A DNA stretch of 54,238 bases, from contig JAQYWO010000019.1 in NCBI GenBank assembly GCA_029379215.1, forward strand, positions 1 through 54,238. Direction: 5' to 3'. The translations under genes and the position numbers were made by a program. Under the pieces are notes generated by a model that saw only the letters and a list, made by a program, of their open reading frames with translations, had not been told where the DNA came from and made no database searches. Source of the DNA: Rhizonema sp. PD37 (lineage in GTDB: Bacteria; Cyanobacteriota; Cyanobacteriia; Cyanobacteriales; Nostocaceae). Shown here one piece after another: positions 1 through 9,499 of this stretch (positions are counted from its first letter, which is position 1; each line of letters opens with the position of its first letter).

Positions 1-588
1 GAAGAATACATAAAAGATATTAGACAAGACGACGTTGATATTATCATCATCGTTCCCGATGGAGGAATTGAACCTAATTCCCTCGATAATACTGGATTGA
101 TTAGCCGATTAAATCTTAACAACTGTATAATAGCTGGCTCAGCAACTTTTTATCATAATAATGTTTTACATTGGATTCATGAGCAAAACCAGTATAATTC
201 CATCAATCAAAATAAGCGTGAGATTATAGCGTGTATTCCTTGGCATTGGCAAAGTCAAGAAAACGGGTGTGAGAGTTCTAATTCCATAGCGCAGAGTTTT
301 TGTCAAATAGGCACTCAGTTATGGGGAATAGAAAACTTAACATGGCGTAGTGCAACAGCTTTTGATTCAATGCTAATAATTTGGAAAATTATCGAAGAGT
401 ATCATAGCCAAGATAGTCAATCTTTACTTTCACACATGAATCAATATTTCAAAGAAAAGAGAAAGCACGTAAAGGGAGTTACGGGACTGATTCAATTTGA
501 TAGAAATGGCGATCGCCTCAATCCTCCAGCAGAAATAGTAGCTGTAAAATGGGATGAAAAACAACAAAGATGGCAATGGAAAATATGA
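1..588 (+). CDS. Periplasmic-binding-fold protein, C-terminal part (5' end outside window)
   Basis: The reading frame is open from base 1 to the TGA at 586-588, so the gene begins upstream of the window. The visible 195 residues look like the C-terminal lobe of a branched-chain amino-acid-type (Peripla_BP_6) receptor: a hydrophobic strand DIIIIVPDGG near the start, then ITGS-like CIIAGSATF, a helix around LTWRSATAFDSMLIIWKII typical of the 'TATAYDA..A' helix of this fold, and a closing GLIQFDRNGDR segment followed by a short tail. In cyanobacteria such domains occur as free ABC solute receptors or as C-terminal sensor parts of larger proteins, and the missing N-terminus prevents a choice. A TTG at 97 would give an internal start, but the upstream sequence is clearly coding-like, so I treat this as truncated by the window edge. 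Confidence 0.6.
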   Translation, partial: EEYIKDIRQDDVDIIIIVPDGGIEPNSLDNTGLISRLNLNNCIIAGSATFYHNNVLHWIHEQNQYNSINQNKREIIACIPWHWQSQENGCESSNSIAQSFCQIGTQLWGIENLTWRSATAFDSMLIIWKIIEEYHSQDSQSLLSHMNQYFKEKRKHVKGVTGLIQFDRNGDRLNPPAEIVAVKWDEKQQRWQWKI

Positions 589-789
589 TCTAACAAAAAG
601 CTGTATGCAGGCAGGGTAATTCTCTTTCATCAGGATAATACGCCAATTCAAGAGCGATCGCCTCTATACTCCCTGAACGGTTATTTTGTTAATTATCCAC
701 ACCTGTCGTCAAAATATTCCACAGATGAAGTAGAAATACGCTCAATCCCATTGTTATCTTATCTCTAGACCCGCAAAGGAAATAGAGCC

Positions 790-2916
790 ATGTTGAAAGT
801 ATTTGCTGACAGAGGTGGCACATTCACAGATATTGTTGCTGTGACTCATAATCAGGCGATCGCCGACAGACTCTCCAGACATCCGGAACGTTTTTTAATT
901 GTTCCCCTACCTCAAGAGCAATGGATTATCGTCTATAAATTACTTTCAGAAAATCCCGAACAGTATCAAGATGCAGCGATTCAAGGCATTCGGGATATTA
1001 TGGGTCTTAAGAGCAATGAACCTATTCCAACTGAAGCAATAGAAGTGGTCAAAATGGGGACAACAGTCGCAACCAATGCACTGTTAGAAAGGAAGGGCGA
1101 TAGGGTTCTGCTGATCATTACCAAAGGGTTTAAAGATGCGCTGCGAATTGGCTATCAAAACCGTCCTGACATCTTTGCCCGTCATATCGTTTTACCAACT
1201 ATGCTTTACGAACAGGTAGTTGAAATAGATGAACGCTATAATACTCATGGTCAAGAATTAACCCCAATAAATATTGAACAAGTCACTCGAGACTTACAAG
1301 CAGTTTACAATACCGGAATTCGTAGTTGTGCAATTGTTTTAATGCATAGCTATCGTTCTCCAGAACACGAACAACAAGTTGCTCAACTTGCTTTAACAAT
1401 TGGATTTACGCAGATATCTGTATCCCATCAAGTCAGCCCTTTAATGAAGTTAGTTAGCCGAGGAGATACAACAGTCGTCGATGCTTATTTAACTCCGATT
1501 CTGCGTCGTTATGTCAACCAAGTTGCCAGTCAGTTACCTGACGTCAGATTAATGTTTATGAAATCTGACGGAGGTTTAGTCGCAGCCCAACAATTTCAAG
1601 GAAAAGATAGTATTTTAAGTGGTCCGGCTGGGGGTATAGTTGGTGCAGTCCAAACCAGTAAGAGGGCGGGTTTTGAGTTAGTCATTACTTTTGATATGGG
1701 AGGGACAAGTACAGATGTTGCCCACTTTAAAGGAGAGTATGAACGACAACTCGATTCAGAAATTGCTGGGGCGCGAATGCGAGTTCCTGTATTATCCATT
1801 AATACTATTGCTGCAGGTGGCGGTTCAATTCTCTTTTTTGATGGTTCTAGTTATCGTGTTGGCCCTGAATCCGCCTCTTCAAATCCCGGCCCTGCTTGTT
1901 ACCGACGTGGCGGACCAATGGCAGTGACTGATGCTAATGTTATGTTGGGCAAGATTCATCCCCAATATTTTCCCCCTGTATTTGGACACGATGGCAATTT
2001 ACCTCTCGATCAAGATATTGTCAGATCTAGATTTACACAATTAGCCCAAGATATTGAAGCTACTACAGGCAACTCTCGTACTCCCGAACAAGTCGCAGCT
2101 GGATTTATGGCGATCGCTGTCGAGAATATGGCAAATGCGATTAAAAAAATCAGTTTGCAACGCGGTTATGATGTCACGAAATATGTGCTTTGTTGTTTTG
2201 GTGGAGCTGGTGGACAAGTTGCATGTTTAATTGCCGATACTTTAGGGATGAAAAAGATATTTTTGCATCCTTATGCTGGAGTTCTCTCTGCTTATGGAAT
2301 GGGATTAGCAGATGTCCGGGCAACAAGAGTTGGGGGAGTAGAGGTGCCTTTAACAGAAGCATCAATCTCACAATTAATACAGTTGATTGAGTCTTTAGAA
2401 ACCCAAGCGAGAATTGAACTACAAGGGACTACATCTCTCCCTTCCGAAGGGTGTGACGTTGACTTCCGTGAAGAGGACATTGTGATAAAAGTTAATTTAA
2501 AATATCAGGGGACTAACTCTACCTTGACTATAGATTTCACATCAGACGTGGCAGTCATGCGAGAAGAATTTGAAGCTGAACATAAATCTCGCTATGGTTT
2601 CATTCAATCAGAGAAAATTTTAATTGTTGAATCTGCTTCAGTGGAAGTGATTCAAAAAATGGAGACTCCTGAGGAACCTTTAGTGACTCGTACCCGGACT
2701 TTAGATGAAGCTCCCATATCTGTCGAGACAGTACAAGTATTTACTGGCGATCAATGGCATGATACTCCCGTTTATCGACGAGAGAATTTACAACCAGAAG
2801 ACAGTCTTATTGGACCTGCGATCATTGTCGAAAAAATTAGTACGATTGTTGTGGAACCTAATTGGGAAGCAAGGTTAACAGAACGCAATCATTTAATTTT
2901 ACAAAGGCTTTATTAG
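790..2916 (+). CDS. Hydantoinase A / 5-oxoprolinase N-terminal half (HyuA-like)
   Basis: Family role: ATP-dependent hydrolysis of cyclic amides such as 5-oxoproline (to glutamate) or hydantoins, in the cytosol. The 708 residues carry the family landmarks: an N-terminal [11 protein letters not shown] phosphate loop (about residues 7-17), [16 protein letters not shown] (about 90-105), the second nucleotide loop [10 protein letters not shown] (about 303-312), [12 protein letters not shown], and [15 protein letters not shown] before a Hydant_A_C-like tail. ATG 790 is preceded by AAAGGA. The partner domain HyuB is not fused but lies 1.4 kb downstream at 4329, while many 5-oxoprolinases carry both in one chain of about 1,250 residues. 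The protein stops exactly where the linker of the fused enzyme would begin, so it is complete as a HyuA subunit. Substrate (5-oxoproline or hydantoin) cannot be settled from sequence alone; the overall similarity is to 5-oxoprolinases. Confidence 0.9.
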   Translation: MLKVFADRGGTFTDIVAVTHNQAIADRLSRHPERFLIVPLPQEQWIIVYKLLSENPEQYQDAAIQGIRDIMGLKSNEPIPTEAIEVVKMGTTVATNALLERKGDRVLLIITKGFKDALRIGYQNRPDIFARHIVLPTMLYEQVVEIDERYNTHGQELTPINIEQVTRDLQAVYNTGIRSCAIVLMHSYRSPEHEQQVAQLALTIGFTQISVSHQVSPLMKLVSRGDTTVVDAYLTPILRRYVNQVASQLPDVRLMFMKSDGGLVAAQQFQGKDSILSGPAGGIVGAVQTSKRAGFELVITFDMGGTSTDVAHFKGEYERQLDSEIAGARMRVPVLSINTIAAGGGSILFFDGSSYRVGPESASSNPGPACYRRGGPMAVTDANVMLGKIHPQYFPPVFGHDGNLPLDQDIVRSRFTQLAQDIEATTGNSRTPEQVAAGFMAIAVENMANAIKKISLQRGYDVTKYVLCCFGGAGGQVACLIADTLGMKKIFLHPYAGVLSAYGMGLADVRATRVGGVEVPLTEASISQLIQLIESLETQARIELQGTTSLPSEGCDVDFREEDIVIKVNLKYQGTNSTLTIDFTSDVAVMREEFEAEHKSRYGFIQSEKILIVESASVEVIQKMETPEEPLVTRTRTLDEAPISVETVQVFTGDQWHDTPVYRRENLQPEDSLIGPAIIVEKISTIVVEPNWEARLTERNHLILQRLY

Positions 2917-2989
2917 AGAATGCTTGTGAAACTCAATATGAATCACCACTCTCTACTCCCTATGTTTCTTCAAGTAGATTTAAACCCTA

Positions 2990-3847
2990 ATGTCAAAACC
3001 CGTAGATGTCAGCACCAAACGTTTAATCAGCCTTGCACCCAATAACTGGGTGAGGTGGGTGACGCAGATTCCAGATATCACAGTCGGCGAAATTCTCAAC
3101 TCCGAGTTTCAATGGATAAGTAGAGAAAGTGATGTTTTAATTCGCGTGGAGAGTCCCCAAGAAGGAGAATTTCTAGTTCTCAACGAATTACAATTACGCT
3201 ACACATCCAAAATGCCGCGCCGAATGCGTGCATACGCGGGGCTAGCAGAAGAAAAGTATAATTTACCAACATACCCTGTACTGATCAATATTCTGAAAAC
3301 AGATAGTGTCAAAATACTGCCAAGATATGAATCAAATGTTGCTGGTTTATGTGCAACCCAAGATTATCGCGTCATTAACCTGTGGGAGGTGGATGTGAAT
3401 GTTGCCTTTCAACAACCGTTACCGTCATTGCTTCCATTTGTACCGATTCTCAAGGGTGGTGAAAATGAGCCAATCATTCGAGAAGCACTACAAATATTGC
3501 GTGCTGATCAACAATTAAACGAACTTGAAACAGTTTTAGCTTTTTTTGCTACGTTTGTACTAGAAAGTGCTTTAGTTCAGGAAATCATGAGGTGGGATAT
3601 GACTGTATTGCGCGAATCACCTTGGTATCAAGAAATTTTACGTGAAGGAGTAGCCCGTGGTGAAGAACAGGGAAGGCGAGAGGAATTATTTTCGGGTCTT
3701 GAATTGGTTTTGGAGATAAAATTTGGTAATCCTGGTTTAGAATTGATGCCAATCATTACTCAAATTACCGAGCTACAGAGATTAAAAGCAATTCAGCAGG
3801 CTATCAAGACTGTAGATACAGTTGAGGAACTCAGACAATTGCTTTAG
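2990..3847 (+). CDS. Rpn-type / PD-(D/E)XK nuclease-family putative transposase
   Basis: The 285 residues resemble the abundant cyanobacterial Rpn/PD-(D/E)XK 'putative transposase' proteins with a DUF4351-like tail. Visible are an N-terminal conserved block (RLISLAPNNWVRWV), a possible nuclease core with an acidic residue in SRESDVLIRV (about residues 44-53) followed by the strand FLVLNELQLR (about 60-69, an E-x-Q in place of the usual E-x-K), and a C-terminal charged helical region (EGVARGEEQGRREELFSGLE, then LELVLEIKFG). Family members promote RecA-independent recombination or are of unknown function. The gene sits between the two halves of the oxoprolinase and starts 73 bases after hyuA, so it looks like cargo inserted into a hyuA-hyuB locus. 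The Gln at the lysine position may weaken catalysis. Family assignment is by overall resemblance only. Confidence 0.65.
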   Translation: MSKPVDVSTKRLISLAPNNWVRWVTQIPDITVGEILNSEFQWISRESDVLIRVESPQEGEFLVLNELQLRYTSKMPRRMRAYAGLAEEKYNLPTYPVLINILKTDSVKILPRYESNVAGLCATQDYRVINLWEVDVNVAFQQPLPSLLPFVPILKGGENEPIIREALQILRADQQLNELETVLAFFATFVLESALVQEIMRWDMTVLRESPWYQEILREGVARGEEQGRREELFSGLELVLEIKFGNPGLELMPIITQITELQRLKAIQQAIKTVDTVEELRQLL

Positions 3848-3983
3848 TAGATGAAACAATTACGATACCCTTGACCACAGCGGTATCGTGTTATGTTGTT
3901 TTCTTAGAGTGTATTATAGCGATCACCCCAAGCACCGTATTTCAAGACTATAGATGCGTCATCGCACACAACAGACTAACTCT

Positions 3984-4154
3984 TTATTGGATCAACCTAA
4001 CCTCAAGGCTCAAGAGGGTTTTCCTGACATTTTCCCAGTTGGAACCACAGTAATAATATTTGCGTTCCAGTAAATCTGCTAAATAATAACCTGGATTTTC
4101 TGCGTTAATACGAAACAGCTCGACAACAACCTTTTTCTTAATTGTACCAAACAT
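3984..4154 (-). CDS. Small conserved-looking protein of 56 residues
   Basis: This short minus-strand ORF starts at ATG (4154-4152) and ends at TAA (3986-3984). Its product begins MFGTIKKKVVVELF and contains NPGYYLADLLERKYYYCGSNWENVRKTLLSLE. The strongly patterned tyrosine/tryptophan core (PGYYLADLL, KYYYCGSNW, NVRKTL) looks like a real small folded protein, and I believe similar short proteins with a YYYCGS.WE.V..TL motif occur in cyanobacteria. A purine-rich GGAAGG lies about 14 bases upstream of the ATG, rather far for a ribosome binding site. It lies antisense to its neighbours, inside the 1.4-kb block separating the hyu genes. Function unknown. Confidence 0.45.
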   Translation of the reverse strand: MFGTIKKKVVVELFRINAENPGYYLADLLERKYYYCGSNWENVRKTLLSLEVRLIQ

Positions 4155-4328
4155 AAACGATAGGGTTACCTTCCGTTGGTAGATTCAACGGATAAAAAAA
4201 CACTTTGCCTTTAAAAAAGTGTCAGTAAGATTTTTCTGGTGTAATGTGACGTTAAATAATTCGATACTCGACAGGGTAAACTATTTTTTCCATTAGTAAC
4301 CAAGAATTGAAAATACAAGGAATCAAAA

Positions 4329-5903
4329 ATGCACATAACATCTCAACCCGATCCCGTTCGCTTAGAAATATTCAAAAACCTTTATCAATTTAATGCTGAA
4401 CAAATGGGGATTGTTCTCCAAAATACAGCAGCATCAGTGAATATCAAAGAACGCCTGGATTTTTCCTGTGCTATTTTTGATTCTTCTGGATTATTAGTTG
4501 CTAATGCTCCTCACATTCCCGTACATTTAGGCTCGATGAGTGAAAGTGTGCGGAGTCTAGTTAATGACAAGGGCGACACTCTAAAACCGGGAAATGTTTA
4601 CCTGTCAAACAATCCTTATAACGGAGGAACACATCTTCCTGACGTCACTGCAATTACTCCGGTGTTTCTTGACAGTGGAGAAAATACCGCATCCCCCACT
4701 CCCCTCTTTTTTGTTGCTTCTCGGGGACACCAAGCTGATCTCGGTGGCATTAGTCCCGGTTCTATGCCTCCCGACAGTACTACTGTCGTTGAGGAAGGAA
4801 TTCTGTTTGATAATTTTCTCTTAGTTGAACAGGGAAATTTTCGGGAAACTCAAGTACGAGAGTTACTTTTAAATCATCGCTATCCTGCCCGTAACCCAGA
4901 GCAAAATATCGCTGATTTCAAAGCACAAATTGCTGCTAATGAGAAGGGAGTTCTTGAACTTCAGAAAATGGTTGAACAATACGGACTTGATACTGTCCAA
5001 GCTTACATGAAATTTGTCCAAGACAATGCTGAGGAGTCAGTCAGGAAAGCGATCGCCCATCTCACCAATGGCTCATTTATCTATAATTTGGATAATGGAG
5101 CGCAAATTCAAGTTGAAGTGACAATTCAAGAAGAAAATCGCAGTGCTACTATTGATTTTACTGGAACATCCGCACAACTCAACAGTAACTTCAATGCCCC
5201 CAAAGCCGTTACTCAAGCTGCTGTTTTATATGTCTTCCGAACTCTGGTTAATGATAGTATTCCTCTCAACGCCGGATGTCTGAAACCTCTAGAAATCATT
5301 ATTCCTGAAGACTGTATGCTGAACCCAACCTACCCAGCAGCAGTGGTGGCGGGTAATGTGGAAACTTCTCAAGCCATTGTTGATGCTTTGTATGGTGCTT
5401 TGGGTATCATGGCTGGTTCTCAAGGAACAATGAATAATTTTACTTTTGGTAATCAGCAATATCAATATTATGAAACCATCTGCGGTGGATCTGGGGCAGG
5501 GGTTGATTTTGATGGGACTGATGCCGTGCAAACACACATGACTAATTCCCGTTTGACAGATCCTGAAGTCTTAGAATCTCGTTATCCTGTGCTAGTAGAA
5601 AGTTTTTGTCTTCGTCCCGATAGTGGAGGCAAAGGAAAACACTCAGGCGGCAATGGAGTTATCCGTCGCATCAAATTTCTCGAACCAATGACAGCCAATA
5701 TTCTCTCCGGGCATCGCCTTGTTCCTCCGCTTGGATTAGATGGTGGCGGATCTGGAGTTGTGGGACGCAACTGGATACAGCGTCAAAATGGAATTCAGGA
5801 AAATTTAGACAGTACTGCAACAGTTGAGATGGAACCAGGGGATATTTTTGTAATAGAAACTCCTGGAGGAGGAGGATTTGGTTCAATCCCTGATTCACTT
5901 TGA
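4329..5903 (+). CDS. Hydantoinase B / 5-oxoprolinase C-terminal half (HyuB-like)
   Basis: The 524 residues match the hydantoinase B half of 5-oxoprolinase: DPVRLEIFKNLYQFNAEQMG at the N-terminus, the block ASVNIKERLDFSCAIFD with APHIPVHLGSM (about residues 36-75), NNPYNGGTHLPDVT, SRGHQADLGGISPGSMPP, a later VAGNVETSQ and GGSGAGVDFDGTDAVQTHMTN, and the glycine-rich C-terminus ETPGGGGFGS. In the fused enzyme this sequence directly follows the HyuA half through a linker. Here it starts afresh at ATG 4329, preceded by AAGGAATC. No promoter is obvious, so it may depend on read-through from hyuA and the intervening gene or on its own weak promoter. All expected blocks are present and nothing looks broken. 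Confidence 0.9.
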   Translation: MHITSQPDPVRLEIFKNLYQFNAEQMGIVLQNTAASVNIKERLDFSCAIFDSSGLLVANAPHIPVHLGSMSESVRSLVNDKGDTLKPGNVYLSNNPYNGGTHLPDVTAITPVFLDSGENTASPTPLFFVASRGHQADLGGISPGSMPPDSTTVVEEGILFDNFLLVEQGNFRETQVRELLLNHRYPARNPEQNIADFKAQIAANEKGVLELQKMVEQYGLDTVQAYMKFVQDNAEESVRKAIAHLTNGSFIYNLDNGAQIQVEVTIQEENRSATIDFTGTSAQLNSNFNAPKAVTQAAVLYVFRTLVNDSIPLNAGCLKPLEIIIPEDCMLNPTYPAAVVAGNVETSQAIVDALYGALGIMAGSQGTMNNFTFGNQQYQYYETICGGSGAGVDFDGTDAVQTHMTNSRLTDPEVLESRYPVLVESFCLRPDSGGKGKHSGGNGVIRRIKFLEPMTANILSGHRLVPPLGLDGGGSGVVGRNWIQRQNGIQENLDSTATVEMEPGDIFVIETPGGGGFGSIPDSL

Positions 5904-6216
5904 GACAGTATTGAGCAACCCAAGTGTGCTTTTACCCCTTGGATGACCAAATTGTGAATTATAACTTACCAAAAGTTAATGCTATTTCAAGGGTTATAGG
6001 CAAAATGGTTGCGGAAATTTTGTATTAAATCATGACCGTGTTTCGTAAATCTGAATCATAATAGATCCTAGAGTTTTCAAAACCAACAAGAGAAAACTTT
6101 GATGGAATAATCACACAGAAAGTTCTAGGAGACAAACAGGAGCAAACAAAAATAGGCACAAAATCTCGACTATTTCTTAAAGAAAAGTCATAATTGAGTT
6201 GAGTTAGTCAAGATAA
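5904..6216. other. Intergenic spacer with imperfect inverted repeat
   Basis: No gene is visible. The spacer holds an imperfect inverted repeat: CCTAGAGTTTTC (from 6067) against GAAAGTTCTAGG (to 6129), with a further GTTTTC/GAAAAC pairing inside. It lies about 90 bases upstream of the DUF2157-type gene and could be part of its leader, but no terminator U-run follows. Confidence 0.35.
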
Positions 6217-7263
6217 ATGACTATGAAAATTTATCAGGAAGATTTAGATTGGGCGGTTTCCCAAGGCTTAATTACAGCAGAACAAGCCAATGCGTTATGG
6301 AATGCACTTTCTCAGCGTAACAGCAAACGTCCGCAATTTAATTTTTCCAATATCGCTTTTTACTTTGGGGCGTTAATTGTTATCTCAGCCATGACTTGGT
6401 TCATGACATTAGCATGGGAATCATTTGGTGGCAGTGGGCTTTTTTTGTTAGCCAGCATTTATGCCTTGTGCTTTGTACTTGCAGGAAGTAATCTCTGGCG
6501 GCAACAAGAGATGAAAACTCCCGGAGGTTTGCTATTTACCATTGCAGTTTCCTTGACTCCTTTAGCAATTTACGGACTGCAACGTACAACAGGTTTTTGG
6601 ACTCAAGGTGACCCCGGTACATATCAAGATTTTTATATCTGGATTAAAGGCAGTTGGTTTTTGATGGAGTTAGGAACTATTATCGCAGGTTTAGTTGCCA
6701 TCAAGTTTGTGCGTTTTCCCTTTTTAACTGCTCCCATCGCCTTTTCGCTATATTTCATGTCTATGGATATCACACCATTATTGTTTGGTGAAAAAACGTA
6801 CACTTGGCAGCTACGACTATTAGTTTCCCTGTGGTTTGGTATTGCTTGTATTGTTATCGCTTATCTAGTAGATATCCGCACTCGTAGACGCGATGGAGAT
6901 TATTCTTTTTGGCTATATTTGTTTGGATTACTTGCCTTTTGGTTTGGTCTAACTTTAATGGGAGACAGTAATGAATTTCAAAAATTTATTTATTGTTTAA
7001 TTAATTTAGGGTTAATGTTGCTGTCGGTATTATTAAAACGAAAAGTTTTTATTGTTTTTGGGGGAATGGGTGTCTTTGGTTATCTAGGACATCTCGCTTA
7101 CAACGTCTTTCACAATGCAATCTTATTTCCGTTTGCGCTAACAGTTTTGGGATTATTTACGATCTATTTAGGAACTTTATATCAACGCAATAGTAGGAAT
7201 ATTGAGCTTTTTTTAGAACGTTTATTACCAGACACCTTGAGGCGCTTGTTACCCAGAGAGTAA
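6217..7263 (+). CDS. DUF2157-type polytopic membrane protein
   Basis: The protein has 348 residues. A soluble N-terminus of about 45 residues (YQEDLDWAVSQGLITAEQANALWNAL) is typical of DUF2157 proteins, where a short helical 'ITAEQ' motif precedes the membrane part. About nine to ten hydrophobic segments follow: from NIAFYFGALIVISAMTW (about 46), FLLASIYALCFVLAG, GGLLFTIAVSLTPLAIYGL, FLMELGTIIAGLVAIKF, LLVSLWFGIACIVIAYLV, FWLYLFGLLAFWFGLTLM, and several more to FPFALTVLGLFTIYLGTLY. It ends in a charged tail with LFLERLLPDTLRRLLPRE. Function is unknown for the family. ATG 6217 and a second ATG at 6223 are both possible starts. The gene stands alone. Confidence 0.75.
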   Translation: MTMKIYQEDLDWAVSQGLITAEQANALWNALSQRNSKRPQFNFSNIAFYFGALIVISAMTWFMTLAWESFGGSGLFLLASIYALCFVLAGSNLWRQQEMKTPGGLLFTIAVSLTPLAIYGLQRTTGFWTQGDPGTYQDFYIWIKGSWFLMELGTIIAGLVAIKFVRFPFLTAPIAFSLYFMSMDITPLLFGEKTYTWQLRLLVSLWFGIACIVIAYLVDIRTRRRDGDYSFWLYLFGLLAFWFGLTLMGDSNEFQKFIYCLINLGLMLLSVLLKRKVFIVFGGMGVFGYLGHLAYNVFHNAILFPFALTVLGLFTIYLGTLYQRNSRNIELFLERLLPDTLRRLLPRE

Positions 7264-7332
7264 TAACTTCTTACCTTTACTCAACATTTGTGAGCGTTTC
7301 TAATTGTGCAAGTAGTTTTTCGGTTGCTTCTG

Positions 7333-7707
7333 CTACGATGATCCTGTGCTTACACCTTGCATACCAAAAAGATTTCCAAATGGGTCCCACATTTGACAAA
7401 TTTCTTGTTTGCCCTCAATTGTCACTGGACCTCGATAAAGTCTAGCACCATGTTTTTGGACATGCTGTAGTGCTTGCTCGAAGTTATCTACGCGCCAATA
7501 GGCTACTTGACCAGCATTTCCAGGACTCATTTTTTCATCTGCAAGATGGAAAAACATTTCAATGTTGCCAATCTCAATGGATGCTCCCCGTATTTCATTT
7601 TATACATAGAAGTAATTAATAGGTAGATCTAGCATGTCGCTGTACCATTGAGCAGCTGCAACAACATCATTGACGAAAAAAAATATCGCTTGAATACCCT
7701 TAAACAT
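7333..7707 (-). pseudogene. VOC (glyoxalase-like) protein interrupted by one nonsense codon
   Basis: Reading on the minus strand from ATG 7707-7705 gives a glyoxalase/bleomycin-resistance-type protein of about 124 residues: FFVNDVVAAAQWYSDMLDLP at the N-terminus, IRGASIEIGNIEMFFHLADE in the middle and GQVAYWRVDNFEQALQHVQ with CQMWDPFGNLFGMQ at the end. Codon 36 is TAA (7602-7600), in YFYV*NEIRG, where family members would have a sense codon (a GAA to TAA change is the simplest explanation). The rest of the frame is intact to the TAG at 7335-7333. An ATG at 7557 could restart translation, but that product would lack the first beta-alpha unit. I read it as a recent pseudogene or a sequencing error. 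It lies just downstream of, and co-oriented with, the acyl-CoA dehydrogenase gene. Confidence 0.7.
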
Positions 7708-7765
7708 ATACTTAGCTCAGTTTCTTTTCATCTGCTGAAACATTCTAACAAGAGGTGATAGGCAA

Positions 7766-8857
7766 TTATCTTTGCCGGAATTTATTCTCAGAACTCGGGC
7801 GTGTTAACCTCTCCAAAGTCGCTGCCATCAGATCGCGAGTTTGACCGCTGACGGTGTATACTAGTGCCTCGCGGTATACCCGTTGGGCAGCATGATGGCG
7901 AAAGTTGGCCGCGCCACTGGAAACGGTGATCGCGGCATGAGCAATTCGTGTTGCTAACTCAATAACCCAAGCCCTCAGTTGCAGGCGTTCTGAAGAAGGC
8001 ACATGTTGTTGTACAAGTGCTATCGCACTTCGGCAATCATTCAATTCCTGTAGAAGAGACTCAAATGCACTCGTGATCGAAGGCAGCGATTTAGTGCGTG
8101 CGGCAGATTCGATAATATCTAAACCGGCAAAAGCACATCCGATGATTAAAGAAGTCGCATGAAGGACATTTTTTTGATCATTTTCGTGAATCCAGCCAGC
8201 AGGCTTAATGTAAACAACACGTTCATTCGGCAATAACCAGTGAGTCAAGGAAGCCGTGACTGTATTAGTTGATGTGATTGCTGCTAGTTGAGCGGGGGTG
8301 CTGAATGTGATGCTTCCTCCTGAGTCTTGATGTGTTTCTTGAAAAGGCACCATACCAAAAACAGCACCACCATCAGGCAATGTAGCAGCGACAATAAAGT
8401 CGTTAAAAAAACCCCATCCTGTCACCCAAGGAACTTCCCCATCTAGTTGATATCCGGACGAGACAGGTACAGCAACAGTTGATGGTTTGCCTGGTCGTCG
8501 TATTTGGGAAAAGCCAACACCCACTAAAACTTTACCATAACTCATATGAGGGAGGTATTCTTGTTGGAGAGAGGAATTAGTACTAGCAACAAGCATCGCT
8601 GCCGCACTCTGGTGTTGAGTTTGTAGAAAAGCTAAAGCTCCAGAATACCGGGCTACCAATTCTTGAAAGCTGCCAAACGTCTCCGTAATTTCTTTTCCAC
8701 CCCAATCTTGCGGAACTCGAAGCGCGAGAACACCTAATTCTCCAAGCCCCTTGAGTGCATGAAGCAGAGCTTCTGGGTTGCTATCTATTTCGTTGGCTAA
8801 TGGTGCCACTTTATCGAGCAAATAAGCTGATATACTACTCTTTCCAACAGTATGCAT
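7766..8857 (-). CDS. Acyl-CoA dehydrogenase family flavoprotein
   Basis: The 363 residues match the acyl-CoA dehydrogenase fold. The N-terminal helical domain contains LGELGVLALRVPQDWGGKE (about residues 37-55) and FLQTQHQSAAAML. The middle beta-domain contains the substrate/FAD contact region GVGFSQIRRPGKPS and DGEVPWVTGWGFFNDFIVAA (about 138-157). A C-terminal helical bundle ends with AANFRHHAAQRVYREALVYTVSGQTRDLMAATLERL. The canonical catalytic Glu position is not obvious, so it may be one of the divergent members (oxidase/monooxygenase-like DszC or acyl-CoA dehydrogenase of unknown substrate). The start is ATG at 8857. The gene precedes the VOC pseudogene on the same strand, so the two may once have been cotranscribed. 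Confidence 0.8.
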   Translation of the reverse strand: MHTVGKSSISAYLLDKVAPLANEIDSNPEALLHALKGLGELGVLALRVPQDWGGKEITETFGSFQELVARYSGALAFLQTQHQSAAAMLVASTNSSLQQEYLPHMSYGKVLVGVGFSQIRRPGKPSTVAVPVSSGYQLDGEVPWVTGWGFFNDFIVAATLPDGGAVFGMVPFQETHQDSGGSITFSTPAQLAAITSTNTVTASLTHWLLPNERVVYIKPAGWIHENDQKNVLHATSLIIGCAFAGLDIIESAARTKSLPSITSAFESLLQELNDCRSAIALVQQHVPSSERLQLRAWVIELATRIAHAAITVSSGAANFRHHAAQRVYREALVYTVSGQTRDLMAATLERLTRPSSENKFRQR

Positions 8858-9499
8858 ATTTTTTCTGGTGGGATCGCTAATTAGTAATCAGTAATCGATT
8901 CACTGGGTTTTTCTTGCCCATTCCTTATTCCCAGCCTGAGTCAAACGTGCAAAGTGCAAATAAAAGATAACCCCCCCAATCTCCATAAATTACAGATTTT
9001 GGGGGGTTCAAATGTTGCAGCAAAAAGTGAATTAGTAATAGGTTAACAGTTTGAATGTTAAATTGAGGTTAAGACAAGGTTAACTTTAAATAACTACAGC
9101 ATAAATATGGCATCAAAACTTTTCTCAAGTTACGCCAACACAAAACTATGTGGTTGTATTTAATGCTAAGAAAGCAGTACATATGCTTAATGCATTAACT
9201 TAGATCGACATGATGATATCCTATGGCATTGTTTGTTAATTTGCCGAGGGGGACACACCCCTCACGACTATTAAAAATTTTCACCTGAAAAATTTTAATG
9301 ATGAAGTTTTGAAATTTAATGCTGATAAGAGTTATGCCCGCTGTCTGTACGTATCCTTTGAGGCTGGGACGGGAGGAAGGAATATTTGGTTGTATCCTAA
9401 ATGGAGATGAACGCAAACAATATACTGATGTGAAAGGAGAGTTTTTTCGTGACATTGCCGGAGATCCGTGTCATCTATCCACAAGGTCATTAAGTAAAG
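8858..9499. other. Gene-free spacer with G/C-rich hairpin
   Basis: No convincing gene. The region holds a strong stem-loop at 8969-9008, an A/T-rich inverted repeat around 9268-9298 (TTAAAAATTTTCA against TGAAAAATTTTAA) and a short G-rich tract at 9244-9263. Two short open frames on opposite strands (9195-9455 minus, 9319-9552 plus) have no recognisable motifs and overlap each other. Confidence 0.4.
8969..9008. repeat. Stem-loop AACCCCCC...GGGGGGTT
   Basis: The left arm AACCCCCC (from 8969) pairs with GGGGGGTT (9001-9008), extended inward by CAATCT against AGATTTTG with mismatches. It could be the distal terminator of the minus-strand lipoprotein gene at 9500, or a REP-like dispersed element. 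No clear U-run follows on either strand, so the terminator reading is weak. Confidence 0.4.

Noticed and set aside
3871..4053. 60-codon plus-strand frame between the hyu genes
   Set aside because: No motif; the antisense 56-residue ORF over the same bases has much better coding features.
8969..9008. Hairpin considered as a clear rho-independent terminator
   Set aside because: Strong stem but no U-run on either strand and nearly 500 bases from the nearest gene end, so listed only as a stem-loop.
9195..9455. 86-codon open frame on the minus strand
   Set aside because: Composition looks random, it crosses an A/T-rich inverted repeat and overlaps another frame.
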